Below are positions 40,541-50,371 of a DNA stretch of 64,000 nucleotides, piece after piece. The number at the start of each line of letters is the position of its first letter. Position 1 is the first letter of the stretch. The notes under the pieces are model-generated. The model was given only the letters and a program-made list of their open reading frames with translations. It had not been told where the DNA came from and searched no databases. Made by a program: the position numbers and the translations under genes. Source of the stretch: an uncultured Actinomycetes bacterium. Its GTDB lineage: Bacteria; Actinomycetota; Actinomycetes; Nanopelagicales; Nanopelagicaceae. The DNA lies in NCBI GenBank assembly GCA_903850565.1, contig CAINLV010000029.1:1-64000 (forward strand). Reading direction: 5' to 3'.

Positions 40541-41853
40541 TGTGCAGCGGTAAATCCCAATTCCAGATCGGACTTGATGTCATCTAGATCTTCTAGTCCG
40601 ATGCTCAATCGAACCATTCCTGGAGTTATGCCTGCCTTCAGCTGTTCCTCTGGATTCAATTGGGAGTGAGTCGTAGAAGCTGGATGAATAACCAATGAAC
40701 GAACATCACCGATATTCGCTACATGGCTAAATAACTTCAGGGCCTCTACAAATTTCTTTCCCGCTTCGGCCCCACCAGAAACTTCGAACGACATAACTGC
40801 TCCCGCACCTTTCGGGGCATATTTTCTGGCTTGGGCGTACCAATGCGAACTTGGTAGTCCGGCATAACTGACGTGGTCCACCCCCGCATGAGATTCGAGC
40901 CATTCGGCAACCGCTTGCGCATTCTCAATGTGCTTTTGCATGCGAAGACTGAGGGTTTCTAATCCCTGCGCCAAGAGCCAGGCGTTAAAGGGCGAAACCG
41001 ATGCGCCAATGTCTCGAAGTAATTGCAACCGCGCTTTGAAGATGTAAGCCAAGTTGGCGCCAAAGGCGCTACCTACGCCCAAAGTCTTTGCGTACACCAA
41101 TCCGTTATAGCTTGGGTCTGGCTCATTAAATCCTTTGAATTTTTCTGGGTTTTTTGCGAAATCAAAATTACCTGAATCAATGATTGCGCCAACCATCGCG
41201 TTCCCGTGGCCCGAAAGAAACTTGGTAGCGGAATGAGTGACAATATCTGCACCATATTCAATTGGTTTTGTTAGATATGGAGTAGCAATGGTGTTATCTA
41301 CAATCCACGGCACTCCGGCTTCATGTGCAATCTTTCCAATGCCCTCAATATCCAAAACTGCACCCAGCGGGTTTGAAATGCCTTCGCCAAAGAAAGCTTT
41401 AGTGTTGGGCCGAACTGCTGCGCGCCAGGCATCAAGATCACTTGCATCTTCGACGAAAGTAAATTGGAGCCCAAATTTGGGAAGGGTGTAATTGAATAAG
41501 TTATAAGTGCCACCATAAACATTTCGGCTTACAACAACGTGATCACCGGCTTCGGCAACATTCATCACGGCATAAGCGGTAGCCGCCATTCCAGATGCAA
41601 CTAAAAGGGAAGCGACACCACCTTCCAGAGTTGCTAAGCGTTGTTCAACCGCATCTTGGGTCGGGTTATTTATGCGCGTGTATACATTTCCGGCTTCGGC
41701 AATTCCGAAGAGATTAGCTGCATGCTGCGTATCTCGAAACTGATATGCCGTTGTTTGGTAAATTGGCAGAGATCGAGATCCTGTTGTTGGGTCAGGAAAT
41801 TGTCCGGCATGAATTTGCTGAGTATCGAATGACCAATCTTCTCTTTCAACCAT
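40537..41853 (-). CDS. O-acetylhomoserine sulfhydrylase (MetY type)
   Basis: The 438-residue PLP enzyme of the Cys/Met metabolism family has YQTTAYQFRDTQHAANLFGIAEAGNVYTRINNPTQDAVEQR, the PLP lysine in THSATKFLSGHGN near 207, and a late LVIHPASTTHSQL. The inserted segment KGFNEPDPSYNGLVYA distinguishes O-acetylhomoserine sulfhydrylases from MetB/MetC. It makes homocysteine from O-acetylhomoserine and sulfide in methionine synthesis. Confidence 0.92.
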   Translation of the reverse strand: MVEREDWSFDTQQIHAGQFPDPTTGSRSLPIYQTTAYQFRDTQHAANLFGIAEAGNVYTRINNPTQDAVEQRLATLEGGVASLLVASGMAATAYAVMNVAEAGDHVVVSRNVYGGTYNLFNYTLPKFGLQFTFVEDASDLDAWRAAVRPNTKAFFGEGISNPLGAVLDIEGIGKIAHEAGVPWIVDNTIATPYLTKPIEYGADIVTHSATKFLSGHGNAMVGAIIDSGNFDFAKNPEKFKGFNEPDPSYNGLVYAKTLGVGSAFGANLAYIFKARLQLLRDIGASVSPFNAWLLAQGLETLSLRMQKHIENAQAVAEWLESHAGVDHVSYAGLPSSHWYAQARKYAPKGAGAVMSFEVSGGAEAGKKFVEALKLFSHVANIGDVRSLVIHPASTTHSQLNPEEQLKAGITPGMVRLSIGLEDLDDIKSDLELGFTAAH

Positions 41854-41914
41854 GCGCTCTACTGTTGTCTTCTTTTACCTATTTTTCAATAGCAAATAAG
41901 AGCATCAACCAAGA

Positions 41915-42100
41915 TCAGGCAGAACCAGATTTTCTTCGAAACATTTTGGGTGCGTTAGCGCCGGCTTCGCTTCCAATTTTCGAACTGGTCGAAGGACCGC
42001 CAGCTTTAGCAGTATTGCTTCCCTTTTGCTTTTTTGCGAGCGCTTCTAGCATCCGCGCCTTCGCATCTTGGTTCGTAGAATCTTTGTGACCTTCAGCCAT
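41915..42100 (-). CDS. DUF5302 small basic protein
   Basis: A 61-residue basic protein: DAKARMLEALAKKQ near the N-terminus, a Ser/Gly/Ala-rich middle and KMFRRKSGSA at the end. This matches the DUF5302 family found in Actinobacteria. Function unknown. It starts 2 bp after bldC with AAAGGAAAATA as ribosome binding site, so the two are cotranscribed. Confidence 0.8.
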   Translation of the reverse strand: MAEGHKDSTNQDAKARMLEALAKKQKGSNTAKAGGPSTSSKIGSEAGANAPKMFRRKSGSA

Positions 42101-42102
42101 GC

Positions 42103-42297
42103 TTATTTTCCTTTTATTTGAACCGCCGCTAATAGAGACTTCACTTCAGATTCTTTGTAGCGACGGTGGCCACCCAAAGTTCTGATGGAGGTCAGTTTGC
42201 CAGCCTTTGCCCATCTGGTCACAGTTTTGGGATCAACCCTGAACAATTTGGCAACTTCCGAGGGAGTTAAGAGCACTTCCTGATCCTGAATCGTCAC
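42103..42297 (-). CDS. bldC: BldC-like MerR-type DNA-binding protein
   Basis: A 64-residue single winged-helix protein: LLTPSEVAKLFRVDPKTVTRWAKAGKLTSIRTLGGHRRYKESEVKSLL. This is the MerR-like HTH of BldC, a small developmental regulator conserved across Actinobacteria that binds DNA as head-to-tail arrays. The start is GTG at 42297 with CAGGAG 6 nt upstream. A perfect 16-bp palindrome lies in its leader. It sits near DUF3073 and the pur operon, a common actinobacterial arrangement. Confidence 0.92.
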   Translation of the reverse strand: MTIQDQEVLLTPSEVAKLFRVDPKTVTRWAKAGKLTSIRTLGGHRRYKESEVKSLLAAVQIKGK

Positions 42298-42318
42298 TGG
42301 ATTCTCCTGTCAGATAGG

Positions 42319-42334
42319 GATCGCCATGGCGATC
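42319..42334. promoter_or_regulatory. Perfect palindrome in the bldC leader
   Basis: GATCGCCATGGCGATC is a perfect 16-bp palindrome, 22-37 nt upstream of the bldC start. It may be a regulator site or a small RNA hairpin. The rest of the 199-bp gap up to 42496 shows nothing else I can name. Confidence 0.4.
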
Positions 42335-42496
42335 TTTAGGATTAAGGCACTCGGCGCCGCACAGCACTTAGTACGAATGGCATTTGCTATTGGCACATAA
42401 TAAGTAACAATTCTCGCAATTCATACAATTGGCTGACATTTATTTTGCAATTGACTGGTCAGGCGAGTAAAACAAAAGTCTAGTATGAAAAGAAAA

Positions 42497-43312
42497 TTAC
42501 ATCGCTGATTCCATGGCGGCAACGCGACGCCACCTGGAGATCAATCGTTCATAACCTTGTCCAGCCATCAAGCCATCGCCGCTGGTTAATCCCGCCAACG
42601 AATTGTGAAGATCTTCCACTGATGTGTCATCTTCGATTCCAGCTTCGCCATTTTCAATCATGGTTTTTTCTAGATAGTTGGCCAATCCGCCGTAATCTAA
42701 TTCAACAATTGACTCCGGATGAAAAAGATTTAACCAGGCAAGGAGATCTGCAATTTCTTGCTCGATCGGACCATTTCCGAAAGAACCCACAACCGCTTGA
42801 TGGGTATACATACAACGTTGTTTCGCTTGCAAAATACTGGTTCTCAAAAAAGTATAAGCGCCTTCATCGCCATGACCACGAATACGATCAGAGACTTGAA
42901 AGAGAGAGAACCATCGCGGCGGAATCATCCATGTTTCAGTGATGATGTGTGCGATCTTGTCTTCAACCAGTTCTGAATTGATTGTGATCGCTTCTTCCAT
43001 ATTTTCTGGAATCATAAAACGAACGACTGGTAATGGCATTGAGCCTTTGAAATTTTCAAGCGCTGCCCAACACCTAGCTGCGGTGGACCACGGCGAAACA
43101 AAACGTTGACCATCTAGTTCCAGGATATGCGCACCATCTGGTCGAAGTGCTGGAGGCTCCGTCACAATTATTCTGCGAAGTGCTCGTTCTTGCTCTTCTT
43201 TTTCCGTCGCATCAGAGGCAGGAATACTCTCCCACCGCAATTGCTCCGAGGGAGCAAATGCGGATAAAGGTTCGTAAACGCGAAGTGATGCTACATACGG
43301 AGTAGGACGCAT
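42497..43312 (-). CDS. Conserved actinobacterial protein of unknown function
   Basis: The 271-residue protein is soluble, with no signal peptide or membrane segment. It begins VASLRVYEPLSAFAPSEQLRWESI, has a Trp-rich LDGQRFVSPWSTAARCWAALENF segment and ends in ISRWRRVAAMESAM. I do not recognise a named domain. The neighbourhood (after DUF3073, before bldC, same strand) is one kept in several actinobacterial lineages, so a core cellular role is possible, but no function is assigned. Confidence 0.75.
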   Translation of the reverse strand: MRPTPYVASLRVYEPLSAFAPSEQLRWESIPASDATEKEEQERALRRIIVTEPPALRPDGAHILELDGQRFVSPWSTAARCWAALENFKGSMPLPVVRFMIPENMEEAITINSELVEDKIAHIITETWMIPPRWFSLFQVSDRIRGHGDEGAYTFLRTSILQAKQRCMYTHQAVVGSFGNGPIEQEIADLLAWLNLFHPESIVELDYGGLANYLEKTMIENGEAGIEDDTSVEDLHNSLAGLTSGDGLMAGQGYERLISRWRRVAAMESAM

Positions 43313-43316
43313 CTAT

Positions 43317-43493
43317 TTATGCACGACGAATGTAATTGCCCTCTGCGAACGGGTCATCGTCGTTCTCTTCTTCATCGCTTTTAATCTCGCCATGAAGTTC
43401 CTTTGACAGACGCTCCAGATCCATGTCTTGAGATGAGTACTTTAAATCGCGAGCTACTTTGGTTGCTTTTGCTTTTTGCCGGCCGCGCCCCAT
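43317..43493 (-). CDS. DUF3073 protein
   Basis: A 58-residue protein starting MGRGRQKAKATKVARDLKYSS, with a central DLERLSKEL helix, an acidic EEENDDDPFAEG stretch and the C-terminal YIRRA. This is the DUF3073 family, nearly confined to Actinobacteria, of unknown function. AAGGGGG lies 8 nt upstream of the ATG. It ends 4 bp before the next gene and follows purM by about 50 bp. Confidence 0.93.
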   Translation of the reverse strand: MGRGRQKAKATKVARDLKYSSQDMDLERLSKELHGEIKSDEEENDDDPFAEGNYIRRA

Positions 43494-43545
43494 ACGCGTG
43501 ACCCCCTTACCAATACTTGGTTTGTTAATTCTTCAGAGGCGTAGG

Positions 43546-44595
43546 CTATCGCTCTTGGTACGCGCCTTCCAACGCAGACCCTCCGTTACCCACAGAAACC
43601 ACCCCGCAAGCCCAAGATTTCATGCCTCTGGCGGCCAATGAGCGGATAGTTAGGTCGGCAGCCTCAGCCGACACGATCGCCACCATCCCAACCCCACAGT
43701 TCCAAGTTCGCTCCATATCTGCCTGGGGAACGCTGCCCATTTCGGCCAAAAACTCCATTTCGAAGGGCAAAGACCAGGTGGAGCGATCGTAAATTGCGCT
43801 CAAATGGGGTGGAATCACCCGAGCAGTATTGGCGGCAAGACCTCCGCCCGTGATGTGTGAAAAGGCGTGCAACTGCTCCTTAAGCCCTTTGATCAGCGCA
43901 AGCGCGTCCAGGGCATAGATCTCGGTTGGGGTCAGGAGGACCTGACCTAAGGTCATACCGAGGTCATCTAGGTGGCGGTCGAGCTTGAGGACCTGGCTTT
44001 TGAGAATATGTCGAATCAGGGAGTAACCGTTGGCATGAAAGCCACTGGCCGGCATCGCGATCAGGGTATCCCCTGCTTGGACGCGATCGGCTCCTAGGAG
44101 GTTGGCAGCCTCTACTGCTCCGGTTGCCGCGCCAGCGATATCAAATTCATCTTCGCCAAGTAGGCCTGGATGTTCGGCGGTTTCGCCCCCAATTAAGGCG
44201 GTTCCTGCTTTCACACATCCTTTGGCAATTCCAGAAACTATTTCAGCAATTCGGTCGGGAAAGACTTTTCCAACGGCAATGTAATCAGTCATAAAAAGTG
44301 GCTCAGCGCCACAGACAACTAAGTCGTCAACGACCATGGCGACGAGATCTTCACCGATGGTGTCGTACTTGCCCATTGCTCGAGCTATTTCGGTTTTAGT
44401 TCCGACTCCATCAGTTGAAGTTGCTAGCAATGGCTTCTTAAATTTCTTAAGCGCGGAAACATCAAATAAACCGGCAAATCCACCGATGTCTCCAACAACC
44501 TCGGAGCGACGAGCCTTCGCAAGATGAATCTTCATTAGTTCAACTGCGGTGTCGCCGGCTTCAATATCTACCCCGGCTTGCGAATATGTACTCAT
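43546..44595 (-). CDS. purM: Phosphoribosylformylglycinamidine cyclo-ligase
   Basis: The 349-residue enzyme (AIR synthetase) closes the imidazole ring of FGAM with ATP, step five of purine synthesis. It shows YSQAGVDIEAGDTAVELMK at the N-terminus, the TSTDGVGTKTEIA metal/ATP region near 60, VVDDLVVCGAEPLFMTDYIAVG and GGETAEHPG. Its ATG overlaps the purF stop (4 bp). It is the last purine gene of the leftward operon. Confidence 0.96.
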   Translation of the reverse strand: MSTYSQAGVDIEAGDTAVELMKIHLAKARRSEVVGDIGGFAGLFDVSALKKFKKPLLATSTDGVGTKTEIARAMGKYDTIGEDLVAMVVDDLVVCGAEPLFMTDYIAVGKVFPDRIAEIVSGIAKGCVKAGTALIGGETAEHPGLLGEDEFDIAGAATGAVEAANLLGADRVQAGDTLIAMPASGFHANGYSLIRHILKSQVLKLDRHLDDLGMTLGQVLLTPTEIYALDALALIKGLKEQLHAFSHITGGGLAANTARVIPPHLSAIYDRSTWSLPFEMEFLAEMGSVPQADMERTWNCGVGMVAIVSAEAADLTIRSLAARGMKSWACGVVSVGNGGSALEGAYQER

Positions 44596-46064
44596 TCGTG
44601 ACGGTTCACAATCTCTAATAAATTTTTGCCTGCGGAAAGATCGGCAGGAATTTCAATCGGGTACTCACCAGTGAAGCAAGCCGAACAGAGATTTTCGGCA
44701 GCAATGGTGGTCGCTTCAATTAAGCCTTCGAGGGAAACATAACCTAAAGAATCTGCACCGATAGATCGGCGAATTTCCTCAACTTCAAGACCTGCGGCGA
44801 CTAATTCTGCACGTGATGCAAAATCAATTCCGTAGTAGCACGGCCATTTCACTGGTGGTGAAGAAATGCGAACATGGATTTCTAAAGCCCCAGCCTCGCG
44901 CAACATTCTGATCAAAGCGCGTTGGGTATTTCCACGAACGATGGAATCATCAACCACGATGATCCGTTTGCCTTCAATGATTTCCCGAAGTGGATTTAAT
45001 TTAAGGCGAATTCCCAATTGCCGAATCGTCTGGCTGGGTTGAATAAATGTCCTGCCAACGTAGGAGTTCTTTACTAGCCCGGCGCCATACGGGATTCCAG
45101 AAGCTTTTGCATAACCCACAGCAGCAGGAGTACCTGACTCTGGAACCGGAATAACCAGATCAGCATCTACTGGATGTTCTTTCGCGAGCCGTTCGCCTAC
45201 AGCAACTCTGGTGGCGTGAACATTTCTGCCTGAAATAGAAGTATCTGGACGAGCTAGGTATACATATTCAAAAATACAACCCTTGGGTTCGGCAGGAGCC
45301 CAACGCTGTGAACGAAGACCATTTTGATCGATGGCTACGAATTCGCCGGGTTCCATTTCACGAACAAAGGCGGCACCGACAATATCCAAAGCGGCAGATT
45401 CTGAAGCAACAACCCAACCGTGATCTAATTTCCCAATTACAAGTGGTCGGACGCCATGGCGATCTCGTGCGGCATACAAGGTGTGTTCATCCATAAAGAC
45501 CATAGAGAACGCACCTTTGAGCATCGGCAGCACGGCAAGAGCCGAACTTTCGAAATTCTTTCCCTCTTGGGCGGCAATCAAAGCGGTGATGATTTCAGTA
45601 TCTGTTGTCGAATGAAAACCAGAATCGGCGGCATCTTTAACATTCTTAGATAGATACTCGGCCAAGTCGCCGGTGTTGGTCAGGTTGCCATTGTGAGCAA
45701 GCGCCAAAGTTCCATGGTTGGTTGCGCGAAGAGTTGGTTGCGCATTGGCCCACGTGGAGGAACCGGTGGTGCTGTACCGACAATGACCAATAGCAAGCGA
45801 TCCAGTAAGTGTGGCTAGGTCGTTTTCAGTAAATACCTGAGAAACCAATCCCATATCTTTATAAACAAAGATTCGCTCGCCATCGCTAGTTGCAATTCCG
45901 GCCGATTCTTGGCCTCGATGTTGTAACGCATAAAGTCCATAAAAAGTTAATTTCGCTACTTCTTCTCCTGGTGCCCACACGCCGAAGACGCCGCACTCAT
46001 CCTGAGGCATTCGATCTTCAGGAAATAGTTCATACGTTAAATTTCCATCGGGGCGCCGGCTCAT
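44592..46064 (-). CDS. purF: Amidophosphoribosyltransferase
   Basis: The 490-residue enzyme makes phosphoribosylamine from PRPP and glutamine, the first committed purine step. It starts with a short propeptide before the nucleophile C24 in DECGVFGVW, then the glutaminase domain (GLYALQHRGQESAGIA, GHCRYSTTGSS) and the phosphoribosyltransferase domain with IIVVDDSIVRGNT. C-terminal cysteines (ENLCSACFTGEYP) match iron-sulfur-type PurF. It overlaps the SCP gene by 4 bp. Confidence 0.96.
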   Translation of the reverse strand: MSRRPDGNLTYELFPEDRMPQDECGVFGVWAPGEEVAKLTFYGLYALQHRGQESAGIATSDGERIFVYKDMGLVSQVFTENDLATLTGSLAIGHCRYSTTGSSTWANAQPTLRATNHGTLALAHNGNLTNTGDLAEYLSKNVKDAADSGFHSTTDTEIITALIAAQEGKNFESSALAVLPMLKGAFSMVFMDEHTLYAARDRHGVRPLVIGKLDHGWVVASESAALDIVGAAFVREMEPGEFVAIDQNGLRSQRWAPAEPKGCIFEYVYLARPDTSISGRNVHATRVAVGERLAKEHPVDADLVIPVPESGTPAAVGYAKASGIPYGAGLVKNSYVGRTFIQPSQTIRQLGIRLKLNPLREIIEGKRIIVVDDSIVRGNTQRALIRMLREAGALEIHVRISSPPVKWPCYYGIDFASRAELVAAGLEVEEIRRSIGADSLGYVSLEGLIEATTIAAENLCSACFTGEYPIEIPADLSAGKNLLEIVNRHE

Positions 46065-46372
46065 GGTCTGATCCTAATTGTTTGTGCCAACTGCACGAAA
46101 AGTTCGGATAAATCCGCGCGATCCCCGCTGGCTTGGACAGCGCCAGACGCAACTGCGCTGGACCAATCAATTTTATTGGAGATTAAATCCAACAAAGTTT
46201 CTCGGCTCATCTCTACAACATTGGGTGGTGTGCCTCTACGGTGCTTGGATCCGGCGACACATTGAATCGCCGAATAAGGCGGGATTCGCACTTCAACCGA
46301 ATTTCCCGGTGCCAGTTCAGAGAGTTTGGACAAAATCTCTTTCACCTCCTGAAGTAGAACGGGATCTCGCAT
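46061..46372 (-). CDS. Sterol-carrier-family (SCP2-like) protein in the purine operon
   Basis: A 103-residue protein with VEVRIPPYSAIQCVAGSKHRRGTPPNVVEMSRETLLDLISNKIDWSSAVASGAVQASGDRADLSELF, matching the small sterol-carrier-like proteins often found between purL and purF in Actinobacteria. Its biochemical role is unknown. It overlaps purF by 4 bp and follows purL after 3 bp, so it is made together with purine enzymes. Confidence 0.85.
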   Translation of the reverse strand: MRDPVLLQEVKEILSKLSELAPGNSVEVRIPPYSAIQCVAGSKHRRGTPPNVVEMSRETLLDLISNKIDWSSAVASGAVQASGDRADLSELFVQLAQTIRIRP

Positions 46373-46375
46373 GGC

Positions 46376-48601
46376 CTATCCAAATAGCTTCGGAAAAGTT
46401 TCTTCAAAAGCTGCACGAAGTTCAAGAATCGGAATCACCGAATCATTGATACACAAGGCATCGCCACCGGTTGATCCAAGTGAAGATATTTCCACGCCAT
46501 GGGTTTGAGCCAGTTCAACCACAGCTTCTGCATTGGCGGTATTCACGGCAACAATTACTCGGCCAGGCGTTTCCACAAAAAGTTGTATCCCAGCGCTTTC
46601 AACGGTGATCTTGGCGCCAATTCCGTGGCGGAGAACCATCTCTGAAATTGCAGCCGCAAGACCACCATTACTTAAATCATGGGCTGCATCAAAGAGAGAT
46701 TGTCCGGCAAGCAAGAAATTAATCAGACTTTTTTCTTGGGCTAGATCCAAGACCGGAGAACTATCTCCGATTTCCCCAAAAAGATGTGCCCATTCACTTC
46801 CCGAAAGGTTGTCATCAAATTTTCCGAGAATAAATAGTTCTAGACCTTCGCGAGAAATTCCCATTGGGGTTCGTTCGCGAACATCTTGAATGACCCCTAA
46901 GACCCCAATTACCGGAGTCGGCAAGATAGCGACGGAACCAGTTTGGTTATAGAAAGAAACATTGCCACCGGTTACAGGTAGCCCAAGTTCTAAGCAGATA
47001 TCGGCAAGGCCACGAACCGTTTCGGCGAATTGCCACATGACACCGGGGTCTTCGGGCGAGCCAAAGTTCAAGCAGTTAGTCACTGCTAATGGTTTTGCCC
47101 CTGCCACGGCAATATTTCGGCAACTTTCAGCCAATGCTAATTTGGCACCTTCGTACGGATCTAAATACGACCAGCGGGCATTCGCGTCGGTGGAGATTGC
47201 CACACCAAGATTTGTGACTTCGTCAAGGCGAATTACGCCTGCATCTTCGGGTTGAGCTAAGACGGTATTTCCTTGAACATATTTGTCGTATTGGGAAGTA
47301 ACCCACGATTTATCGGCCAAGTTAGGCGAACTCATTAACTTCAAAATTGCCGACTTAATTTCTTCTGGCGAAGTTGGTCTTGGTACTGCGGAGGAAATTG
47401 GTTGAAGGCTCTTTCGATACTCCGGTTCAGCGATCGGGCGGTTATAAACCGGACCTTCGTGGGCAACGGTTCGTGGCGGAACATCCACAATCAATTGACC
47501 ATTAAAAGTGATATTTAATTGAAGACCGTCGGTGACTTCACCAATCACGGTGGCAGTCACATCCCACTTCTTGCAGATAGCCATAAATCGCTTGATTTTT
47601 TCTGGTTCGACAATTGCACACATTCGCTCTTGCGATTCACTCATCAAAATCTCTTCTGGCGAAAGCGATGGATCTCGAAGTGGAACCTTTTCCAATTGAA
47701 TATTCATACCACCTGAGCCGGCAGATGCTAATTCTGAAGTGGCACAAGATAAGCCAGCGCCACCTAAATCTTGGATTCCCACAACTAAATCTTCATGGAA
47801 AATTTCTAGACAACATTCAATCAAGACTTTTTCGGCAAATGGATCGCCTACTTGAACACTAGGACGCTTTGTTGGTTTAGCGGCATTGAAAGTTTCCGAG
47901 GCCAGGACTGAGACTCCACCAATTCCATCACCGCCGGTTTTAGCACCAAAGAGAACGACAAGATTTCCGGTGCCATGGGCCTTAGCTAACTTGATATCTT
48001 CATGACGCATTACACCGACGCAAAGGGCATTAACTAATGGGTTTCCAGCATAAGTTTCATCAAAGACTATTTCGCCGCCAATGTTGGGCAATCCCAAACA
48101 ATTCCCGTAACCACCGATACCGGCAATGACGCCTGGCAGGACGCGATGAGTATCAGGTGCATCTGCTAAACCGAATCGAAGTGGATCCATCACCGCAATG
48201 GGACGGGCGCCCATGGTCAAAATATCTCGAACGATTCCGCCCACGCCAGTGGCCGCACCTTGATAGGGCTCGATGAATGAGGGGTGATTGTGCGATTCAA
48301 TTTTGAAGGTAACTGCGTAGCCTTGACCAACATCGACGACGCCAGCATTTTCACCGATTCCGACCAAAAGAGCATCTGAATGTGGGGCTTTCTCGCCAAA
48401 TTGCTTTAAGTGCACTTTGGAAGATTTATATGAGCAATGCTCGGACCACATGACCGAATACATAGCTAATTCAGATGATGTTGGACGTCTTCCTAAAATT
48501 GATTTGATTCGAAGATACTCATCATCTTTAAGACCTAATTCTTTATACGGTTGCGCCGTATCCGGAGTCTCCTGCGCGATGGAAACGGTATCTAAAGCCA
48601 T
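46376..48601 (-). CDS. purL: Phosphoribosylformylglycinamidine synthase subunit PurL
   Basis: The 741-residue small-type PurL uses ATP and ammonia to convert FGAR to FGAM. It has two AIRS-type halves; visible motifs include the [16 protein letters not shown] entry, [51 protein letters not shown] and a late [19 protein letters not shown]. It needs PurQ (glutaminase) and PurS, both encoded just upstream. The stop of purQ and the ATG of purL overlap by one base. Confidence 0.97.
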   Translation of the reverse strand: MALDTVSIAQETPDTAQPYKELGLKDDEYLRIKSILGRRPTSSELAMYSVMWSEHCSYKSSKVHLKQFGEKAPHSDALLVGIGENAGVVDVGQGYAVTFKIESHNHPSFIEPYQGAATGVGGIVRDILTMGARPIAVMDPLRFGLADAPDTHRVLPGVIAGIGGYGNCLGLPNIGGEIVFDETYAGNPLVNALCVGVMRHEDIKLAKAHGTGNLVVLFGAKTGGDGIGGVSVLASETFNAAKPTKRPSVQVGDPFAEKVLIECCLEIFHEDLVVGIQDLGGAGLSCATSELASAGSGGMNIQLEKVPLRDPSLSPEEILMSESQERMCAIVEPEKIKRFMAICKKWDVTATVIGEVTDGLQLNITFNGQLIVDVPPRTVAHEGPVYNRPIAEPEYRKSLQPISSAVPRPTSPEEIKSAILKLMSSPNLADKSWVTSQYDKYVQGNTVLAQPEDAGVIRLDEVTNLGVAISTDANARWSYLDPYEGAKLALAESCRNIAVAGAKPLAVTNCLNFGSPEDPGVMWQFAETVRGLADICLELGLPVTGGNVSFYNQTGSVAILPTPVIGVLGVIQDVRERTPMGISREGLELFILGKFDDNLSGSEWAHLFGEIGDSSPVLDLAQEKSLINFLLAGQSLFDAAHDLSNGGLAAAISEMVLRHGIGAKITVESAGIQLFVETPGRVIVAVNTANAEAVVELAQTHGVEISSLGSTGGDALCINDSVIPILELRAAFEETFPKLFG

Positions 48602-49272
48602 TAGCGACCTACCAATTGGTGAAGGATTGAAGTGAAAAATGGGAGGCCATCTTCGGAAGGGCCGGTGAGCGTTTCAACAGCATGCTCTGGATGTGGCATT
48701 AAACCAACAACATTTCCGCGTTCATTGGTGATGCCAGCGATAAGGTTTCGCGAACCATTTGGATCCTGGCCTAAATATCGAGCCACTACGCGTCCTTCGG
48801 ATTCCAAAATATTTAAGGTCGCATCATCGCACTGATAAGAGCCTTCGCCATTCTTTAATGGGATGATAACTTCCTGGTTCATCTGGAAGCCACTGGTCCA
48901 CATAGTGTTGTTGTTTTCAATTCGAAGCGGCTGGTCCTTACATAAAAAGTGAAGTTCGTGATTTCGGGTTAACGCTCCTGGGAGCAAGTGAGCTTCGGCT
49001 AATACCTGAAACCCGTTGCATATTCCTAGCACTGGAAAACCATGTTCTGCGGCAATGATGATCGAAGACATGATCGGTGCGAATCGAGCAATAGCTCCGC
49101 AACGAAGATAATCACCGTAAGAAAAACCTCCGGGCAAGATAACTGCTTGTACCTCTTTGAGATTGTCGCTGCCGTGCCAGAGCGAGACGCCTTGACCACC
49201 AGCCATCTCAATGGCGCGTAACGCATCTCGATCATCTAGCGAACCCGGAAAAGTAACGACGCCAATCTTCAT
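48601..49272 (-). CDS. purQ: Phosphoribosylformylglycinamidine synthase subunit PurQ
   Basis: A 223-residue class I glutaminase with the nucleophile cysteine in [27 protein letters not shown] upstream and the His/Glu pair in MPHPEHAVE. It supplies ammonia to PurL. It lies directly after purS (one-base overlap) and directly before purL. Confidence 0.97.
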   Translation of the reverse strand: MKIGVVTFPGSLDDRDALRAIEMAGGQGVSLWHGSDNLKEVQAVILPGGFSYGDYLRCGAIARFAPIMSSIIIAAEHGFPVLGICNGFQVLAEAHLLPGALTRNHELHFLCKDQPLRIENNNTMWTSGFQMNQEVIIPLKNGEGSYQCDDATLNILESEGRVVARYLGQDPNGSRNLIAGITNERGNVVGLMPHPEHAVETLTGPSEDGLPFFTSILHQLVGR

Positions 49273-49517
49273 TAGTTTTCTACCTTAATCAGGTAAGTCT
49301 CAATCACTGGATTGGAGAGCAAAGTTTCGGCTGCCTTATGAATGTCGGCCATTTGCGCATCTGTTGGCTGGCCAACCATCTCAATTTCAAATCTCTTTCC
49401 TTGCCGAACCGAGGTCGCAAATGTAAATCCCAACCGAGGAAGAGCATTTCCTACCGCCTGACCCTGTGGGTCCAAAATTTCTGGTTTCAACATTACTTCC
49501 ACAATAATCTTTGCCAT
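49272..49517 (-). CDS. purS: Phosphoribosylformylglycinamidine synthase subunit PurS
   Basis: The 81-residue bridging subunit: MAKIIVEVMLKPEILDPQG, VGNALPRLGF and GKRFEIEMVG, with VIETYLIKVEN at the end. It assembles PurL with PurQ. A longer open frame reaches 49709 inside purC, but the ATG at 49517 has GAAGGAAT upstream and begins exactly at the family's conserved N-terminus. Confidence 0.95.
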   Translation of the reverse strand: MAKIIVEVMLKPEILDPQGQAVGNALPRLGFTFATSVRQGKRFEIEMVGQPTDAQMADIHKAAETLLSNPVIETYLIKVEN

Positions 49518-49519
49518 CG

Positions 49520-50371
49520 CTAGATATTCCTTCCGGTCAGAACTGAGTAGGCCGTTTCGTAACGCTCTTGAGTTTTTCGAACTATCTCCGCAGGTAGCTC
49601 TGGTGGTGAACTCTTTCGATCCCAATCGGTTGAAAGCAACCAGTCCCGAACAAATTGTTTGTCGTAGGAAGGTTGTGCGCCACCCGGTTTCCAACTTTCC
49701 GCAGACCAAAACCGCGATGAGTCGGGAGTAAGCACTTCATCGCCGAGGCAGATTGTTCCGGTGGAATCCGTTCCAAATTCAAATTTGGTATCCGCCAGGA
49801 TGATTCCTTTTGTCGCTGCGTAATCATGCGCGCGAGAATAAAGTTGAAGAGTTAGATCTCGGAGTGTGGTTGCATCGTTGATACCAATCATTTCGATGGT
49901 CCGTTCAAAATCAATATTCTCATCATGATCGCCGATGTCAGCTTTACGAGCCGGAGTGAATATTGGCTCAGGTAACTTGGAACCATCCATAAGGCCAGAA
50001 GGAAGCAGGATTCCGCAGACACTTTGAGTTTGCTGATATTCCAACCATCCGGATCCAGTCAGATACCCACGTGCCACGCATTCAACGGGAAACATATTCA
50101 ACGGTTTCACAATTACAGCCCGCCCAGCAACTTCTGCCGGTACTTCGGTGGTGATCAAATGATTTGGCACAACATCTTTAAGTAATTCAAACCAAAAGAG
50201 TGAAAGTTGTGTGAGCACCTGGCCCTTATTTGGAATTGCAGTTGGTAGGACATAATCAAATGCCGATATCCGATCAGAGGCGACTAAGAGAAGTTCACCG
50301 GAGTTATTTGTGTAGAGATCTCGTACTTTTCCGCTGCGCAGATGGGTCCACCCGCTAAGCACCAGCGTCAC
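49520..50371 (-). CDS. purC: Phosphoribosylaminoimidazole-succinocarboxamide synthase
   Basis: The 283-residue SAICAR synthetase joins aspartate to CAIR with ATP. It shows SGKVRDLYTNNSGELLLVASDRISAFDYVLPTAIPNKG, VARGYLTGSGWLEYQ, ADTKFEFG and GDEVLTPDSSRFW. The start overlaps the purB stop (4 bp). The C-terminus ends at an ATG-proximal 2-bp gap to purS. Confidence 0.96.
   Translation of the reverse strand: MTLVLSGWTHLRSGKVRDLYTNNSGELLLVASDRISAFDYVLPTAIPNKGQVLTQLSLFWFELLKDVVPNHLITTEVPAEVAGRAVIVKPLNMFPVECVARGYLTGSGWLEYQQTQSVCGILLPSGLMDGSKLPEPIFTPARKADIGDHDENIDFERTIEMIGINDATTLRDLTLQLYSRAHDYAATKGIILADTKFEFGTDSTGTICLGDEVLTPDSSRFWSAESWKPGGAQPSYDKQFVRDWLLSTDWDRKSSPPELPAEIVRKTQERYETAYSVLTGRNI

Noticed and set aside
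49518-49709. N-terminal extension of purS
   Set aside because: It overlaps purC in another frame; PurS proteins are about 80 residues and the ATG at 49517 has a ribosome binding site.
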